The notes: generated from the sequence alone by a model not told the origin. DNA of 56,274 bases from Firmicutes bacterium HGW-Firmicutes-14 (GCA_002840275.1 PHAB01000021.1:1-56274); one strand, 5' to 3'. Counted from the stretch's first letter, positions 14,685 through 23,753 are shown. Made by a program: numbers and translations.

Positions 14685-17198
14685 ATGTCTAAGCTGATCT
14701 ATTGGTTAAAGGAAATTCAACAGTCTGACAGTGCAGTTGTCGGCGGCAAGGCCGCCAACCTGGGAGACCTGGCAAGAGGATTGAACGTGCCTGCAGGTTT
14801 CTGCCTGTCGTGTGCAGCATATTCCGCAAATTTGCAGCATTTCGGGATAGAAGATAAGATAAGGGAACAGATTAAAGGCCTTAGCTTAAATAATCTGGAG
14901 TCAGTTGACAAAGTGAGTGCCGGGATATCCCGTTTAATAATGGAAACCGGGCTGCTGCCGGAGATAGAAAATGCTGTGTCTGAGGCGCTGGAAGTGCTAT
15001 ATAAGGGGAGGGAAGGCATTAAAGTAGCTGTCAGGTCTTCTGCAACAGCTGAGGACCTGGTTGGCGCATCTTTTGCCGGCCTGCAGGAAACATTTCTTAA
15101 TGTCGAGGGGAAGGAGCAGGTTTTTGAAGCTGTACGAAAGTGCTGGACATCCCTGTGGACTCCCAGGGCGATCCATTACCGCACCCAGAAGGGATTTCCC
15201 CATGAACAGGTGCGAATGGCGGTAATAATACAGGAGATGGTTCCGGCAGTCGTTTCAGGAGTCATGTTTACTGCAAACCCGGTCAATAACTCCAGGGAAG
15301 AGATAAGGATTGAGGCTGTCAGGGGACTTGGGGAAAGTCTTGTTTCCGGGCAGGCCTCCGGGGATGTTTATATATATAAGAAGAATGACGTCAATGTTGA
15401 CCTGGTGTCCAAAAGCATCTCAGAACCTGACCGGGGTCAGATGGTAAATGATTATGACCTGCGGGAGCTTGCCCATACAGGGTTGAAGGTTGAACTGTTT
15501 TATGGGGATTACCAGGATATCGAATGGGCCTATTACCAGGGGAAGTTTTATTTTCTGCAGACCAGGCCGATAACAACTCTTTGTGATGAGGCTCTCCCTG
15601 ACATTGATTTTGACAGGATGAATGTATGTCAGAAGGAAGTTATGGACTGGATTGCTGAGCGATTCCCTGACCCAATATACCCTATAGACGGGATAATTGT
15701 CAAAGTATTGTTTCTTGCGCAATTTGAAGCTATGAGATCTTATGGTTTCAAGATATCCGAGATGGACTGGACAAGGGTTGAACGGGGAATATTCCCGGAG
15801 TTTTTTAAACCCCCGGTGATTAAACCCGGGATCAAACGTTTCTGGAAGTTCATCCGGACAGGTAAAATTTTGGGCTCGGACCCGGCCGGGGAATGGGCCG
15901 CTGAACAGGTTTACTTCGACGATATGCTCAGGAAACTCAGGGGCAGAGATATTTCCGGCCTTCCCTTTGAACTTGTCCTGGATTACATCACCGAAGCCTT
16001 GCACCACCTGCATTATTTTACCGTTATGAGGTATAAATACTTTGCTGAAAACAAGATATCGGGAACCATCCTTTTCAGGTTCCTCCGGATGAATTTTAAG
16101 GAAAAAGCGGTTTCAGTATATGAAGACCTTCTGGCCGGTTCGGAAAACATGACCATGGAAATTAACAGAGCTCTTAAAAGTCTTGTAGATAAGGTTGCAG
16201 GGTGGCAGGAAGTAAAGGAAGTTCTTATCAATGCACCCCTGGACAAGGTTTGGGTGACCCTTGAGGAAACCCGGGGAGGGGATGAATTCCTGGATGAACT
16301 CCGCAAATTCCTTGACCGGTATGGGGAGCGGGAAACGACTATGGGCCTGGGCGGGGTTGCTTCTCCCACGTGGCAGGATTCACCTGAAGTAGTTTTCGGG
16401 ATTATCAGGGGAATGCTGTGTGAGGGACATGGCGCCGGAGAGGCAGTGGAATCATCAAGAAGGAAAAGGGTAAAAGAGGCAGAGGAACTGCTGGAATCGT
16501 GTTTTGAGAAGGGAATTTGGCGGTTCTCAGGACTGAAGCCTTTTATCATGAAGACGGTGAGGCATGCCCGCAGTTTCGTGGCCTTCAGGGAAAACAGCCA
16601 TTATGATATGACCAGGGCGCTGCATGTGTTCAGAATCCTGTTTACCGAACTGGGCCGGCGGTTTGTCAGACAGGGTATCCTGGATAACCCGCGGGATATT
16701 TTTTACCTGTCCTATTTCGAAACCAGGGAAATAATAAATACTATCTTCTGGGGACTTGAAGATGTTAATGTCAGAGAACTGGCGGCCAGGATTCAGTCCC
16801 GCAAGGATGAACAGGAGAGAAGAATGGTCCGGTGGGCAAACCGGAAAGTGGTATATGATGGAAAAGGGGCCTTGAAGGGTATCCCTTCCGGGCATGGAGT
16901 TGCCTCCGGCCCGGTACGGGTTATCAGGGACCCGGGGGACTTTCACCGGATCAGAAAAGGGGACATTATTGTTGCCCCCTATACCAATCCGGCCTGGACG
17001 CCGCTTTTTACCACTGCGGCTGGCCTGGTGGTGGAAACGGGAGGAGCGGCTTCCCATGCCGCCATCATCGCGAGGGAATATGGAATTCCCGCGGTTATGG
17101 GGGTTGTTAAGGCCACCAAGCTGGTGAATGAAGGAGAAATAATCACGGTAAACGGGTCCACCGGTATAGTTTACCGCCAGGAAAGCGCCCCGGGTTGA
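14685..17198 (+). CDS. PEP synthase/rifampicin phosphotransferase-like dikinase
   Basis: 837 residues, AGGAGG start site. N-terminal ATP-grasp domain (1-310) of the PPDK/PpsA type, beginning VVGGKAANLGDLA and containing AVRSSATAEDLVGASFAGLQ and EWAYYQGKFYFLQTRPITT. C-terminal swivelling phosphohistidine domain (750-835) with TGGAASHAAIIARE, where H carries the phosphate. The middle (320-740) is not the PEP-binding TIM barrel of true PEP synthase, and length and order match rifampicin phosphotransferase-like proteins. Those move the beta-phosphate of ATP to a small molecule through the histidine. Its true substrate is unknown; a TetR gene in front suggests induction by a ligand, possibly an antibiotic. 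Confidence 0.75.
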   Translation: MSKLIYWLKEIQQSDSAVVGGKAANLGDLARGLNVPAGFCLSCAAYSANLQHFGIEDKIREQIKGLSLNNLESVDKVSAGISRLIMETGLLPEIENAVSEALEVLYKGREGIKVAVRSSATAEDLVGASFAGLQETFLNVEGKEQVFEAVRKCWTSLWTPRAIHYRTQKGFPHEQVRMAVIIQEMVPAVVSGVMFTANPVNNSREEIRIEAVRGLGESLVSGQASGDVYIYKKNDVNVDLVSKSISEPDRGQMVNDYDLRELAHTGLKVELFYGDYQDIEWAYYQGKFYFLQTRPITTLCDEALPDIDFDRMNVCQKEVMDWIAERFPDPIYPIDGIIVKVLFLAQFEAMRSYGFKISEMDWTRVERGIFPEFFKPPVIKPGIKRFWKFIRTGKILGSDPAGEWAAEQVYFDDMLRKLRGRDISGLPFELVLDYITEALHHLHYFTVMRYKYFAENKISGTILFRFLRMNFKEKAVSVYEDLLAGSENMTMEINRALKSLVDKVAGWQEVKEVLINAPLDKVWVTLEETRGGDEFLDELRKFLDRYGERETTMGLGGVASPTWQDSPEVVFGIIRGMLCEGHGAGEAVESSRRKRVKEAEELLESCFEKGIWRFSGLKPFIMKTVRHARSFVAFRENSHYDMTRALHVFRILFTELGRRFVRQGILDNPRDIFYLSYFETREIINTIFWGLEDVNVRELAARIQSRKDEQERRMVRWANRKVVYDGKGALKGIPSGHGVASGPVRVIRDPGDFHRIRKGDIIVAPYTNPAWTPLFTTAAGLVVETGGAASHAAIIAREYGIPAVMGVVKATKLVNEGEIITVNGSTGIVYRQESAPG

Positions 17199-17238
17199 TC
17201 TGGACCTCAGTTCACACCCCCGGGGCGCTCTCTTTATT
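17184..17238. terminator. Terminator overlapping the stop codon, between convergent genes
   Basis: AGCGCCCCGGG (17184-17194) pairs with CCCGGGGCGCT (17219-17229), 11 perfect pairs, then TCTTTATTT. The stem starts inside the last codons of the dikinase gene. Confidence 0.7.
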
Positions 17239-17251
17239 TCTCATGTGTCTT

Positions 17252-17917
17252 TTATACTGATACACCGGCAGCTTTGGCCGCAGGCGGCTTAATCCGGTAA
17301 ACAGAAATCCGGTAGTCAAAACGGCCCTGTTTAACCGGGATGTGTTCTTCCATTACCCCCCACCCCTCCAGCAGGAGTTCCCTGATGAAGGCAAGGCTGT
17401 CCATACGTCCTGCATCAGCCATGATTATCGTTCCTCCCGGGCGGAGGTTGTTAACAAAAATCTTCTTCAGGAAGGGGTTCAGGTTCGGGTGATAAAGGAT
17501 ATCGGAGCCAATAATATAGTCGAAGGTTTCCGTTAAGTTGAAGTCCCGCCAGTCGGCAACGGCTGTCCTGATTCCGGGTACATTGTTGAGGACAGCGGTC
17601 TGCCTGGCGACCTCCAGGGCTTCTTCCATGTAATCGGTCTGAAGCACAGAAGCCCCTTTAATACCGGCTACAATGCCTGGCAGACCAAGGCCTGCCCCTA
17701 GTTCGAGGACCGATACCCCGTTTAGGTCCGGGCCGGTCGAAATCCACTGGGCCAAGGCCAGTGAGGAAGGCCAAAGTTCAACCCAGACCGGGGTTTCCTC
17801 TTCGATAAGGGCCCCGGTCAATATTTCCTCACTGTTTTGGACCACTTTTATCCTGATTGTCCGGTCACTCAGTTCAATTTCGGTTTCTTTTGTCAGAACA
17901 GGGTTCATTTTATTCAC
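17252..17917 (-). CDS. Protein lysine methyltransferase-like SAM methyltransferase (Methyltransf_16)
   Basis: 221 residues. SAM motif I is VLELGAGLGLPGIVAG, motif II QTDYMEEAL, and SDILYHPN carries the D-x-x-Y motif of the METTL21/EEF1A-lysine methyltransferase group. VWVELWPSSLALAQWI just ahead of motif I is characteristic of this group. Bacterial members are annotated as nicotinamide N-methyltransferase-like or protein methyltransferases; the target here is unknown. The final residues (PPAAKAAGVSV) look like a flexible tail. It lies 30 bp downstream of the MFS gene on the same strand, so the two may share a transcript. Confidence 0.8.
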   Translation of the reverse strand: MNKMNPVLTKETEIELSDRTIRIKVVQNSEEILTGALIEEETPVWVELWPSSLALAQWISTGPDLNGVSVLELGAGLGLPGIVAGIKGASVLQTDYMEEALEVARQTAVLNNVPGIRTAVADWRDFNLTETFDYIIGSDILYHPNLNPFLKKIFVNNLRPGGTIIMADAGRMDSLAFIRELLLEGWGVMEEHIPVKQGRFDYRISVYRIKPPAAKAAGVSV

Positions 17918-17947
17918 CCCTGACTACATTACTTGCTTTTTATATCC

Positions 17948-19249
17948 TTACTTGCTCTTTGTATCCTTTTCGTCGATGAGCGGGTTGACCATCTGCGGGA
18001 TTCGGGACAAAACCGGCTTATCGACTGTAATGGTTCTGGGAGCCTTGGTGATGAAGGTTATGGCTGAGGCGACCACACAGAGCACTGCAGCCACGACAAA
18101 TGCTGTATCATACGAGCCGGTAGCATCAACTATTTTACCGGCCACCATTGACCCGAACACACCGCCAACGCCCCAGGCGGTAAATACCAGACCATAGTTA
18201 ACACCAAGGTTCTTGGTCCCGAAATAATCAGCAGTTGTTGACGGGAACAGGGACAGGTTTGCTCCATAGTTGAAACCGACTGCCAGGGCGCCGATGATAA
18301 GCAGGGGAACCGAAGTTGCCTTAGCCAGGAGTATCATGACAATAGCCTGGAAGGTGAACACCAGGAGCATTGTCCTGGTTCTGCCCAGCTTGTCAGATAC
18401 AACACCGGCGATAATCCGGCCGCCGGCATTACCTACGGCAAGAATAGCAACAAGGATGAACCCGAGTTCTACACCTGGAAGCTGTTTGCCTGCAATTTTG
18501 GCCAGGTGCCCGATAATCATCAGGCCGGCAAAGGATGCAAAGGCATACATCAGCCACAGGAGGTAAAACTGCGGGGTTTTCAGCATTTCATGCCAGTCAT
18601 AGTCATGCTTTTTGTTGGCTGATACGGAACTCTTGCTTTGGGCCGGCATTCCCTTCGGGACAAAACCGGCAGGCGGGTTAACCAGGAACTGGGACAGGAT
18701 AATAGTTACTATAAAGAAGGCTATACCAAGAACCATAAAGGTTTTGCTTATTCCCATTGATGTCAGCAGGCTGTTGGTCACCGGAGAAATATAAACTGAG
18801 GCGAGGCCGAAGCCGCTGACAACGATTCCGGTGATCAAACCCTTCTTGGCCGGGGGGAACCACTTAACAGCCGGCGGAGTAGCCGAAGCATATCCGAGGC
18901 CGATTCCCGTTCCTGCCAGGACACCGAAACCGATTATCATCAAAGTGTTATCACCCTGAGAAGCAAAACTGGAGATAATCATACCGATACCGGTAAGGGC
19001 GCCGCCAAGGGCTGCCACAACCCGGGGGCCATACTTGTCCTGGGCCCTGCCGGCAAAAACCATCATAACTGCAAAAACACCACAGGCAACTGCATATGGC
19101 TTGGAAGCCATTGTTGCACTCCAGCCCCAGTCTTTAGTCAGGGACTTGGCAATAACACTCCAGGCATATAAAACACCGAGAGCCAGGTTGATTCCCGTAC
19201 CGGATAAGGTTACAAGCCAACCCTTGTTGGCAGAAGGACTAGAACTCAT
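17948..19249 (-). CDS. MFS transporter of the oxalate/formate antiporter (OFA) family
   Basis: 433 residues from the ATG at 19249, with GAGGGG about 12 bases upstream; a GTG at 19258 would crowd the ribosome site. Twelve hydrophobic segments. GLVFTAWGVGGVFGSMVAGK, NLALGVLYAWSVIAKSL near the start and the DKYGPR loop between helices 2 and 3 are typical of OFA carriers. The central cytoplasmic loop (KSSVSANKKHDYDWHEMLKT) separates the two bundles. It probably exchanges or takes up a small carboxylate such as oxalate, formate or pyruvate; the substrate is not decided by sequence. Confidence 0.85.
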   Translation of the reverse strand: MSSSPSANKGWLVTLSGTGINLALGVLYAWSVIAKSLTKDWGWSATMASKPYAVACGVFAVMMVFAGRAQDKYGPRVVAALGGALTGIGMIISSFASQGDNTLMIIGFGVLAGTGIGLGYASATPPAVKWFPPAKKGLITGIVVSGFGLASVYISPVTNSLLTSMGISKTFMVLGIAFFIVTIILSQFLVNPPAGFVPKGMPAQSKSSVSANKKHDYDWHEMLKTPQFYLLWLMYAFASFAGLMIIGHLAKIAGKQLPGVELGFILVAILAVGNAGGRIIAGVVSDKLGRTRTMLLVFTFQAIVMILLAKATSVPLLIIGALAVGFNYGANLSLFPSTTADYFGTKNLGVNYGLVFTAWGVGGVFGSMVAGKIVDATGSYDTAFVVAAVLCVVASAITFITKAPRTITVDKPVLSRIPQMVNPLIDEKDTKSK

Positions 19250-19294
19250 TATACACACACACCCCTCAGTAAAATAATAAATTACACAACAAAA

Positions 19295-19323
19295 AATTTG
19301 CTCAAGACATGCTGAAGCAAATT
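19295..19323. promoter_or_regulatory. Inverted repeat in the MFS gene leader
   Basis: AATTTGCT (19295-19302) and AGCAAATT (19316-19323) are perfect 8-bp arms with a 13-base spacer, 46-74 bp upstream of the MFS start. On the minus strand a TATAAT-like box lies at 19332-19337. The rest of the 500-bp divergent gap up to 19700 shows no gene. Confidence 0.4.
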
Positions 19324-19704
19324 GGCCCGAATATTATACCGTTTCTCTCCCCCCAAGGATTACCGGTTTAATATTTAGGTCTCGCGCTTCTCGGTTAAGA
19401 ACTTGTGTCTAAATATGTACTGTATTGTTGGAACCCGGCTAATGAACCCCCCCTTCAGTAGTGTCCTGTACCGGTCAGCGGACCGGTTTTAGCCCGTTTA
19501 GGGTTTAAAATATGCTCGCTGGAAACACTTTACACCCTGTAAATGATTCTACCACTACTTGTGTAATATTGCACCGGTTTATCCTTTAACGGGTGCTCTT
19601 TAAGGGGGAACGGTCGTTTTGGCGAGGTAAGCGGGTAAGAGGTGTGCATTTCACCGGGCCAAATCCTGGTAATCCTCAGGTAAACGGAAAACTAAAAAAC
19701 GTGG

Positions 19705-19749
19705 TTGACAATAAGGCCAAGTTTGATTATTATTTAACTAGGTTAAATA
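19705..19749 (+). promoter_or_regulatory. Sigma-A promoter with perfect MarR-type operator
   Basis: TTGACA (19705-19710), 17-bp spacer, TATTAT (19728-19733). The palindrome TATTTAAC-TAG-GTTAAATA (19731-19749, 8-bp perfect arms) overlaps the -10 and start region. A MarR dimer there would block its own promoter and, by read-through, the diaphorase genes. Confidence 0.75.
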
Positions 19750-19764
19750 TAGGGGATGTTAAAG

Positions 19765-20310
19765 ATGGATTCCGAAACGTTACAAACTGTTGACAGAGAC
19801 ATCAGCCTTTTTGTGGCCATTGTCAGGGAACTGCTTTCACAAGGTATTGTGGAAGAGGTATGCAGTGAGCAGATTACCCTGGGTCAGGTAAGGTGTCTCT
19901 GTTTTATTTTGGCCCATGAAAGGGTTACCATCGGAGACATTTCCAGGGGCATGGGGATAAGTTATCCCGCTGCTACCAAGGCTATTTCAAGGCTGGTAGA
20001 AAAAGGGCTGGCAGCAAGAAAACACGACCCCAGCGACCGGAGAAACATATTTGTCAGCATTACTCCTGCCGGGAAGGAAATGACAGACAGAATCAAGCCG
20101 GAAAAGCTTAAGAGACTGGGCGCCCTATTGGACAAGCTTGACCCTGAGGAGTTGAACTTCCTGCGCCGGGGCATCGAATCATTTCTGGCCGTTGCTGTGA
20201 CAGACGGGGAACTGTTTAACCAGGTCTGCCTGCACTGTGGTAAAGAACATGTAGAAAACTGTATTCTCTCAAGTCTCAGGTGCAGGAGACCAAAGAGATG
20301 TTCAGTATGA
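19765..20310 (+). CDS. MarR-family regulator with cysteine-rich C-terminal tail
   Basis: 181 residues from ATG 19765 (AGGGG nine bases before); an ATG at 19756 sits inside that site. Winged helix at about 55-120: TIGDISRGMGISYPAATKAI, SRLVEKGLAARKHDPSDRRN, a classic MarR recognition helix and wing. The last 30 residues carry five cysteines (VCLHCGKEHVENCILSSLRC, then CRRPKRC), which is unusual for MarR proteins and could bind a metal or Fe-S cluster or act as a thiol switch. It precedes the NADH-linked flavoprotein genes by 31 bp and probably regulates them in response to redox state; that link is inference. Confidence 0.85.
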   Translation: MDSETLQTVDRDISLFVAIVRELLSQGIVEEVCSEQITLGQVRCLCFILAHERVTIGDISRGMGISYPAATKAISRLVEKGLAARKHDPSDRRNIFVSITPAGKEMTDRIKPEKLKRLGALLDKLDPEELNFLRRGIESFLAVAVTDGELFNQVCLHCGKEHVENCILSSLRCRRPKRCSV

Positions 20311-20341
20311 CTGAATAGGATAAGAAGGGAGAGGAGCAAAA

Positions 20342-20875
20342 GTGGAACTTCTAGAAGGTGAATTGGAACAAATCCAGACCGAAGTCGGGTTTATTCTCAG
20401 GAAGTATGAACCCGGCCGTGAACAACTTCTGCCTATCCTCCAGGAGGTGCAGGGCAAGATTGGTTATCTGCCCAAAGAGGCGATGAAGATGGTTGCAGAG
20501 GCCATCAATATTCCGGAAGTGGATGTCTATTCAGTAGGAACTTTTTATAACCAGTTCCGCCTGAACCCGCCCGGCAAGAACCAGATAAAAGTATGTATGG
20601 GTACTGCCTGCCACCTTACCGGGGGCCATATCATCATGGATTCTTTTGAAAGACGCCTGGAAATCGATGAAGGAGAGACCACCGGGGACAGGGAGTTCAG
20701 CCTGGAACGCGTGGCGTGTGTAGGCTGCTGTGCCCTTGCGCCGGTAGTCCTGGTAAATGAAGAAGTAGAGGCCAGGGTAAGGCCAACCAGGGTGGATGGA
20801 ATCCTGCTGGGTCTGGGGAAGGCAATGCCTGTGACTTCGAAACACCAGAAGGAAGAAGGCGATACCATTGAGTAA
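20342..20875 (+). CDS. NuoE/HoxE/HydC-like [2Fe-2S] thioredoxin-fold subunit
   Basis: 177 residues, GTG start behind GGAGAGGAG. The 24-kDa subunit fold: LLPILQEVQGKIGYLPKEAM at the front, then the cluster ligands CMGTAC (C-x4-C) and CVGCC/CVGCCALAP (C-x3-C). It passes electrons between the flavoprotein and its partners. It overlaps the next gene by 8 bp, so translation is coupled. The C-terminus has a short lysine/glutamate tail absent from the shortest relatives. Confidence 0.9.
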   Translation: MELLEGELEQIQTEVGFILRKYEPGREQLLPILQEVQGKIGYLPKEAMKMVAEAINIPEVDVYSVGTFYNQFRLNPPGKNQIKVCMGTACHLTGGHIIMDSFERRLEIDEGETTGDREFSLERVACVGCCALAPVVLVNEEVEARVRPTRVDGILLGLGKAMPVTSKHQKEEGDTIE

Positions 20876-22772
20876 TCCTGCAGTGGAAAAAATGTACCGG
20901 GAGCTGAGAGACAAAGCGGTCAGCAAAGCCGAAGGTATGAATGAGAAACCGTATGTGATGGTGGGAACAGCCACATGCGGGAGGGCTGCAGGAGCTATGA
21001 AGATACTGGAGACCTTCCGTGACGAACTGGCCGGTCATCAGGTGGATGCAGAGCTGCTGGAAGTGGGATGCCTGGGACACTGTTACGCCGAGCCGATGGT
21101 TGCTGTCTATAAGCCGGGACATCCTTTCCTGTGTTATGGCAATGTGGATGAGGGGATAGCTTCCCGGCTGGTTTCTGATTTCCTGGTGGGTGATGACCCT
21201 TGCTTTGAATTTGCCATGGCCGCCTTTGAACCAAACGATGTTTTTCCTACTTTTGCCGATTATCCCCGGGGAGTTTATGAACAGAAAATTATCCTTGCGG
21301 ATTGTGGTTTGATAAACCCGGAAGACATCGACCATTATATCGCCCGGGACGGGTACCTGGCGTTGGCGAAGGTCCTGGACATGGACCCCGGGGCTGTGGT
21401 AGAGGAAATAAAGGAATCCCGCCTCAGGGGAAGGGGGGGCGCAGGTTTCCCGGCAGGTAAGAAGTGGGAGATATGTCTCAAGGCTGAGGAACCTGTGAAA
21501 TACGTTATCTGCAATGCCGATGAAGGAGACCCTGGGGCATTTATGGACCGGGCGCTTCTGGAGTCAAACCCCCATCAGCTGATCGAGGGGCTGGCCATCG
21601 CCGCATATGCAGTGGGCGCCTCCCAGGGTTATATATATGTGAGAGCTGAATACCCGCTGGCTATTAAGAGGCTGCATACAGCCCTGGACCAGGCCCGGGA
21701 CAAAGGGCTGATAGGAGAGTCGGTCCTGGGCAGTGATTTTAAATTTGATATCCAAATCTTCCAGGGATCGGGAGCCTTTGTCTGTGGAGAGGAAACCGCA
21801 CTGATATCTTCAATCGAAGGCAACCCCGGAATTCCCGGCCACCGGCCGCCTTTTCCCGCCGTTTCCGGTCTGCGGGGCAAACCTACCATTATCAATAATG
21901 TTAAGACACTGTCATATGTCCCCCACGTAATCCGAAATGGGGCCGCATGGTTCAGGGGTATCGGCACTCCCAACAGCCCCGGTACCGCAGTCTTTGCCCT
22001 GGCTGGGAAGGTGGTTAATACCGGTCTTGTGGAGGTCCCCATGGGTACCTCACTGAGGACCCTGGTTTATGACGTGGGGAATGGGATAAAGGAAGAAAAG
22101 GCGTTTAAGGCGGTGCAGATAGGGGGCCCCTCGGGAGGCTGCCTGCCGGAATCCGCCCTGGACCTGGAAATAGATTTTGATTCTCTCCAGCATGCGGGAG
22201 CCATGATGGGGTCAGGCGGCCTGGTGGTGCTTGATGAGGAAGACTGTATGGTGGAGATTGCCCGGTTCTTCCTGGAATTTACCCAGAAAGAATCATGTGG
22301 TAAATGTACCTTCTGCCGGCTGGGCACTAAGCAGATGCTGGAAATTCTCACCGATATCACTAAGGGCAGGGGTAAACCGGAGGCCCTTGAGTTGTTGTGG
22401 GATTTGGCGGAAGACATAAAAACCGGTTCATTATGCGCCCTTGGTAAGACGGCACCTAACCCGGTGCTGTCAACCCTGAGGTTTTTCCGCGGCGAATACG
22501 AAGCCCATATAAATGAGGGGTGCTGTCCCTCCCTGATGTGTAATGAGCTGATATCTTACAGGATTGTACCGGAAAAATGCAGCAAACTCTGTGATGCTTG
22601 TATTGCCAGCTGCCCGGTGGAAGCTGTTTACACCAGACCTGACATGCTCAAGGCCGTTGACCTGGAAAAGTGTGTCAAGTGCAACAACTGCCTGGTAACC
22701 TGTAAACCCCTTTATGATGCGGTTATGAAGGTAACTCCGCCGGAGACCGGGGAAGGGGGCGATGAAAATTAG
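20868..22772 (+). CDS. NuoF/HoxF/HydB-like NAD(H)-binding flavoprotein subunit
   Basis: 634 residues, TTG start overlapping the previous gene. In order: an N-terminal thioredoxin-like [2Fe-2S] domain (about 20-110), the FMN/NADH core with GRGGAGFPAGKKWE, CNADEGDPGAFMDR and CGEETALISSIEGNPG, the N3 [4Fe-4S] site SCGKCTFCRLGT...LCALG, and a C-terminal double [4Fe-4S] ferredoxin (CSKLCDACIASCP and CVKCNNCLVTCK). This is the subunit that oxidises or reduces NAD(H) in electron-bifurcating hydrogenases, NADH-linked formate dehydrogenases and related complexes. The second ferredoxin motif ends CLVTCK and lacks the following P, a mild deviation. Confidence 0.93.
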   Translation: MSNPAVEKMYRELRDKAVSKAEGMNEKPYVMVGTATCGRAAGAMKILETFRDELAGHQVDAELLEVGCLGHCYAEPMVAVYKPGHPFLCYGNVDEGIASRLVSDFLVGDDPCFEFAMAAFEPNDVFPTFADYPRGVYEQKIILADCGLINPEDIDHYIARDGYLALAKVLDMDPGAVVEEIKESRLRGRGGAGFPAGKKWEICLKAEEPVKYVICNADEGDPGAFMDRALLESNPHQLIEGLAIAAYAVGASQGYIYVRAEYPLAIKRLHTALDQARDKGLIGESVLGSDFKFDIQIFQGSGAFVCGEETALISSIEGNPGIPGHRPPFPAVSGLRGKPTIINNVKTLSYVPHVIRNGAAWFRGIGTPNSPGTAVFALAGKVVNTGLVEVPMGTSLRTLVYDVGNGIKEEKAFKAVQIGGPSGGCLPESALDLEIDFDSLQHAGAMMGSGGLVVLDEEDCMVEIARFFLEFTQKESCGKCTFCRLGTKQMLEILTDITKGRGKPEALELLWDLAEDIKTGSLCALGKTAPNPVLSTLRFFRGEYEAHINEGCCPSLMCNELISYRIVPEKCSKLCDACIASCPVEAVYTRPDMLKAVDLEKCVKCNNCLVTCKPLYDAVMKVTPPETGEGGDEN

Positions 22773-23415
22773 CAGGACAGTGACGATTACGATAGACGGA
22801 AAAGAATATATTGCCAAAGAGGGGCAGAAACTGCTCTGGACAGCGCTGGAAAACGGGGTGTATATTCCCCACCTGTGTGGAATCGAGGAAGAGGAAAAAC
22901 CGGCTGCCGGCTGCCGGCTGTGCTTTGTTGAGATAGACGGTTTCCTTAACCCGGTTACCGCATGCACCCAGAAGGTCAAAGAAGGCATGGTTGTCCGGAC
23001 CCGCAGCAAGCGGGTAGACAAACTGGTGGGAACGGCATTTGAGCTTCTCATGTCCAACCACCGGCTGGGCTGTGCCAGATGCGGGGCCAACGGCAGGTGT
23101 GAACTTCAGAAAATCGCAAAAGAAAGGGGCCTGAAACTGAAGACTTCCCGTCTCAGGTCCCTGGTCCCGGAAGTACCTGTTGATGAAAGCCCCGACAAAT
23201 TCACTTATGACCAAACCAGGTGTGTTCTTTGCGGGCGATGTGTTTGGGTGGATCACCATAAGGCAAAGATAGGGGCAATCGGTCTTGTTCGCCGGGGCAT
23301 GTCCCGGAAAATGGCCACTTTTGGCGAGACAGCCATGGCGGATTCCAGCTGCACCCAGTGCGGGATGTGTGTTGAAGCCTGCCCGGTCGGAGCCCTGACT
23401 TTTAAAGAAAAATAA
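22762..23415 (+). CDS. HoxU-like (NuoG N-terminal) iron-sulfur subunit
   Basis: 217 residues, overlapping the flavoprotein gene by 11 bp. [2Fe-2S] domain with HLCGIEEEEKPAAGCRLCFV and a later C, the His-Cys3 cluster HRLGCARCGANGRC, then two ferredoxin motifs. The first is CVLCGRCVWVDHH: the expected fourth cysteine is D/H instead, so one [4Fe-4S] site may be altered. The second, CTQCGMCVEACPVGA, is complete. The protein ends where HydA or FdhA would continue into a catalytic domain, so it is a pure electron-wiring subunit. No hydrogenase or formate dehydrogenase gene is next to it. Confidence 0.88.
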   Translation: MKISRTVTITIDGKEYIAKEGQKLLWTALENGVYIPHLCGIEEEEKPAAGCRLCFVEIDGFLNPVTACTQKVKEGMVVRTRSKRVDKLVGTAFELLMSNHRLGCARCGANGRCELQKIAKERGLKLKTSRLRSLVPEVPVDESPDKFTYDQTRCVLCGRCVWVDHHKAKIGAIGLVRRGMSRKMATFGETAMADSSCTQCGMCVEACPVGALTFKEK

Positions 23416-23416
23416 T

Positions 23417-23635
23417 TTACCCCTTTTCCTTGTCTGACAGGCCTTTGGAAGTAAGGTTACTGGGAGCGGTCTTATAAGGATTGTTTCTCATGAACTCTTC
23501 TGAAGGCTCCAGGTCATGTTTGCCTTCCCGAACCTGTTCGCCTTTGGATTGCAGCTGGACCGGTTTGGGTTCGCCGATGCCGTACATTTGAGGACCTTCA
23601 TCCCCCGGCTGGCGGGAATGCTTTTTCTCAGGCAT
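23417..23635 (-). CDS. Small hydrophilic protein, function unknown
   Basis: 72 residues, ATG preceded by GGGAG nine bases away. Very polar, no hydrophobic core, rich in K, E, P, G and Q (MPEKKHSRQPGDEGPQMYGI, ending NLTSKGLSDKEKG). It lies tail to tail with the iron-sulfur subunit gene, two bases apart. It looks like an intrinsically disordered small protein, such as some spore proteins of Firmicutes, but no family is recognised. Confidence 0.55.
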   Translation of the reverse strand: MPEKKHSRQPGDEGPQMYGIGEPKPVQLQSKGEQVREGKHDLEPSEEFMRNNPYKTAPSNLTSKGLSDKEKG

Positions 23636-23753
23636 TTAATCATCTCCCTGTTTTTAATGGTGGTGGTCACGTTAACTATACTGATATATTTACAATGATA
23701 GTATTGCTGGATTATAAAATTAATATGATAATTTTTTGGGGTGAAGGAGTTTT

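Noticed and set aside
15420-16549. Long minus-strand frames opposite the dikinase gene
   Set aside because: They mirror a gene with clear domains on the plus strand and encode no recognisable protein.
17673-18197. Plus-strand frame across the methyltransferase and MFS genes
   Set aside because: It is a shadow of two well-supported minus-strand genes.
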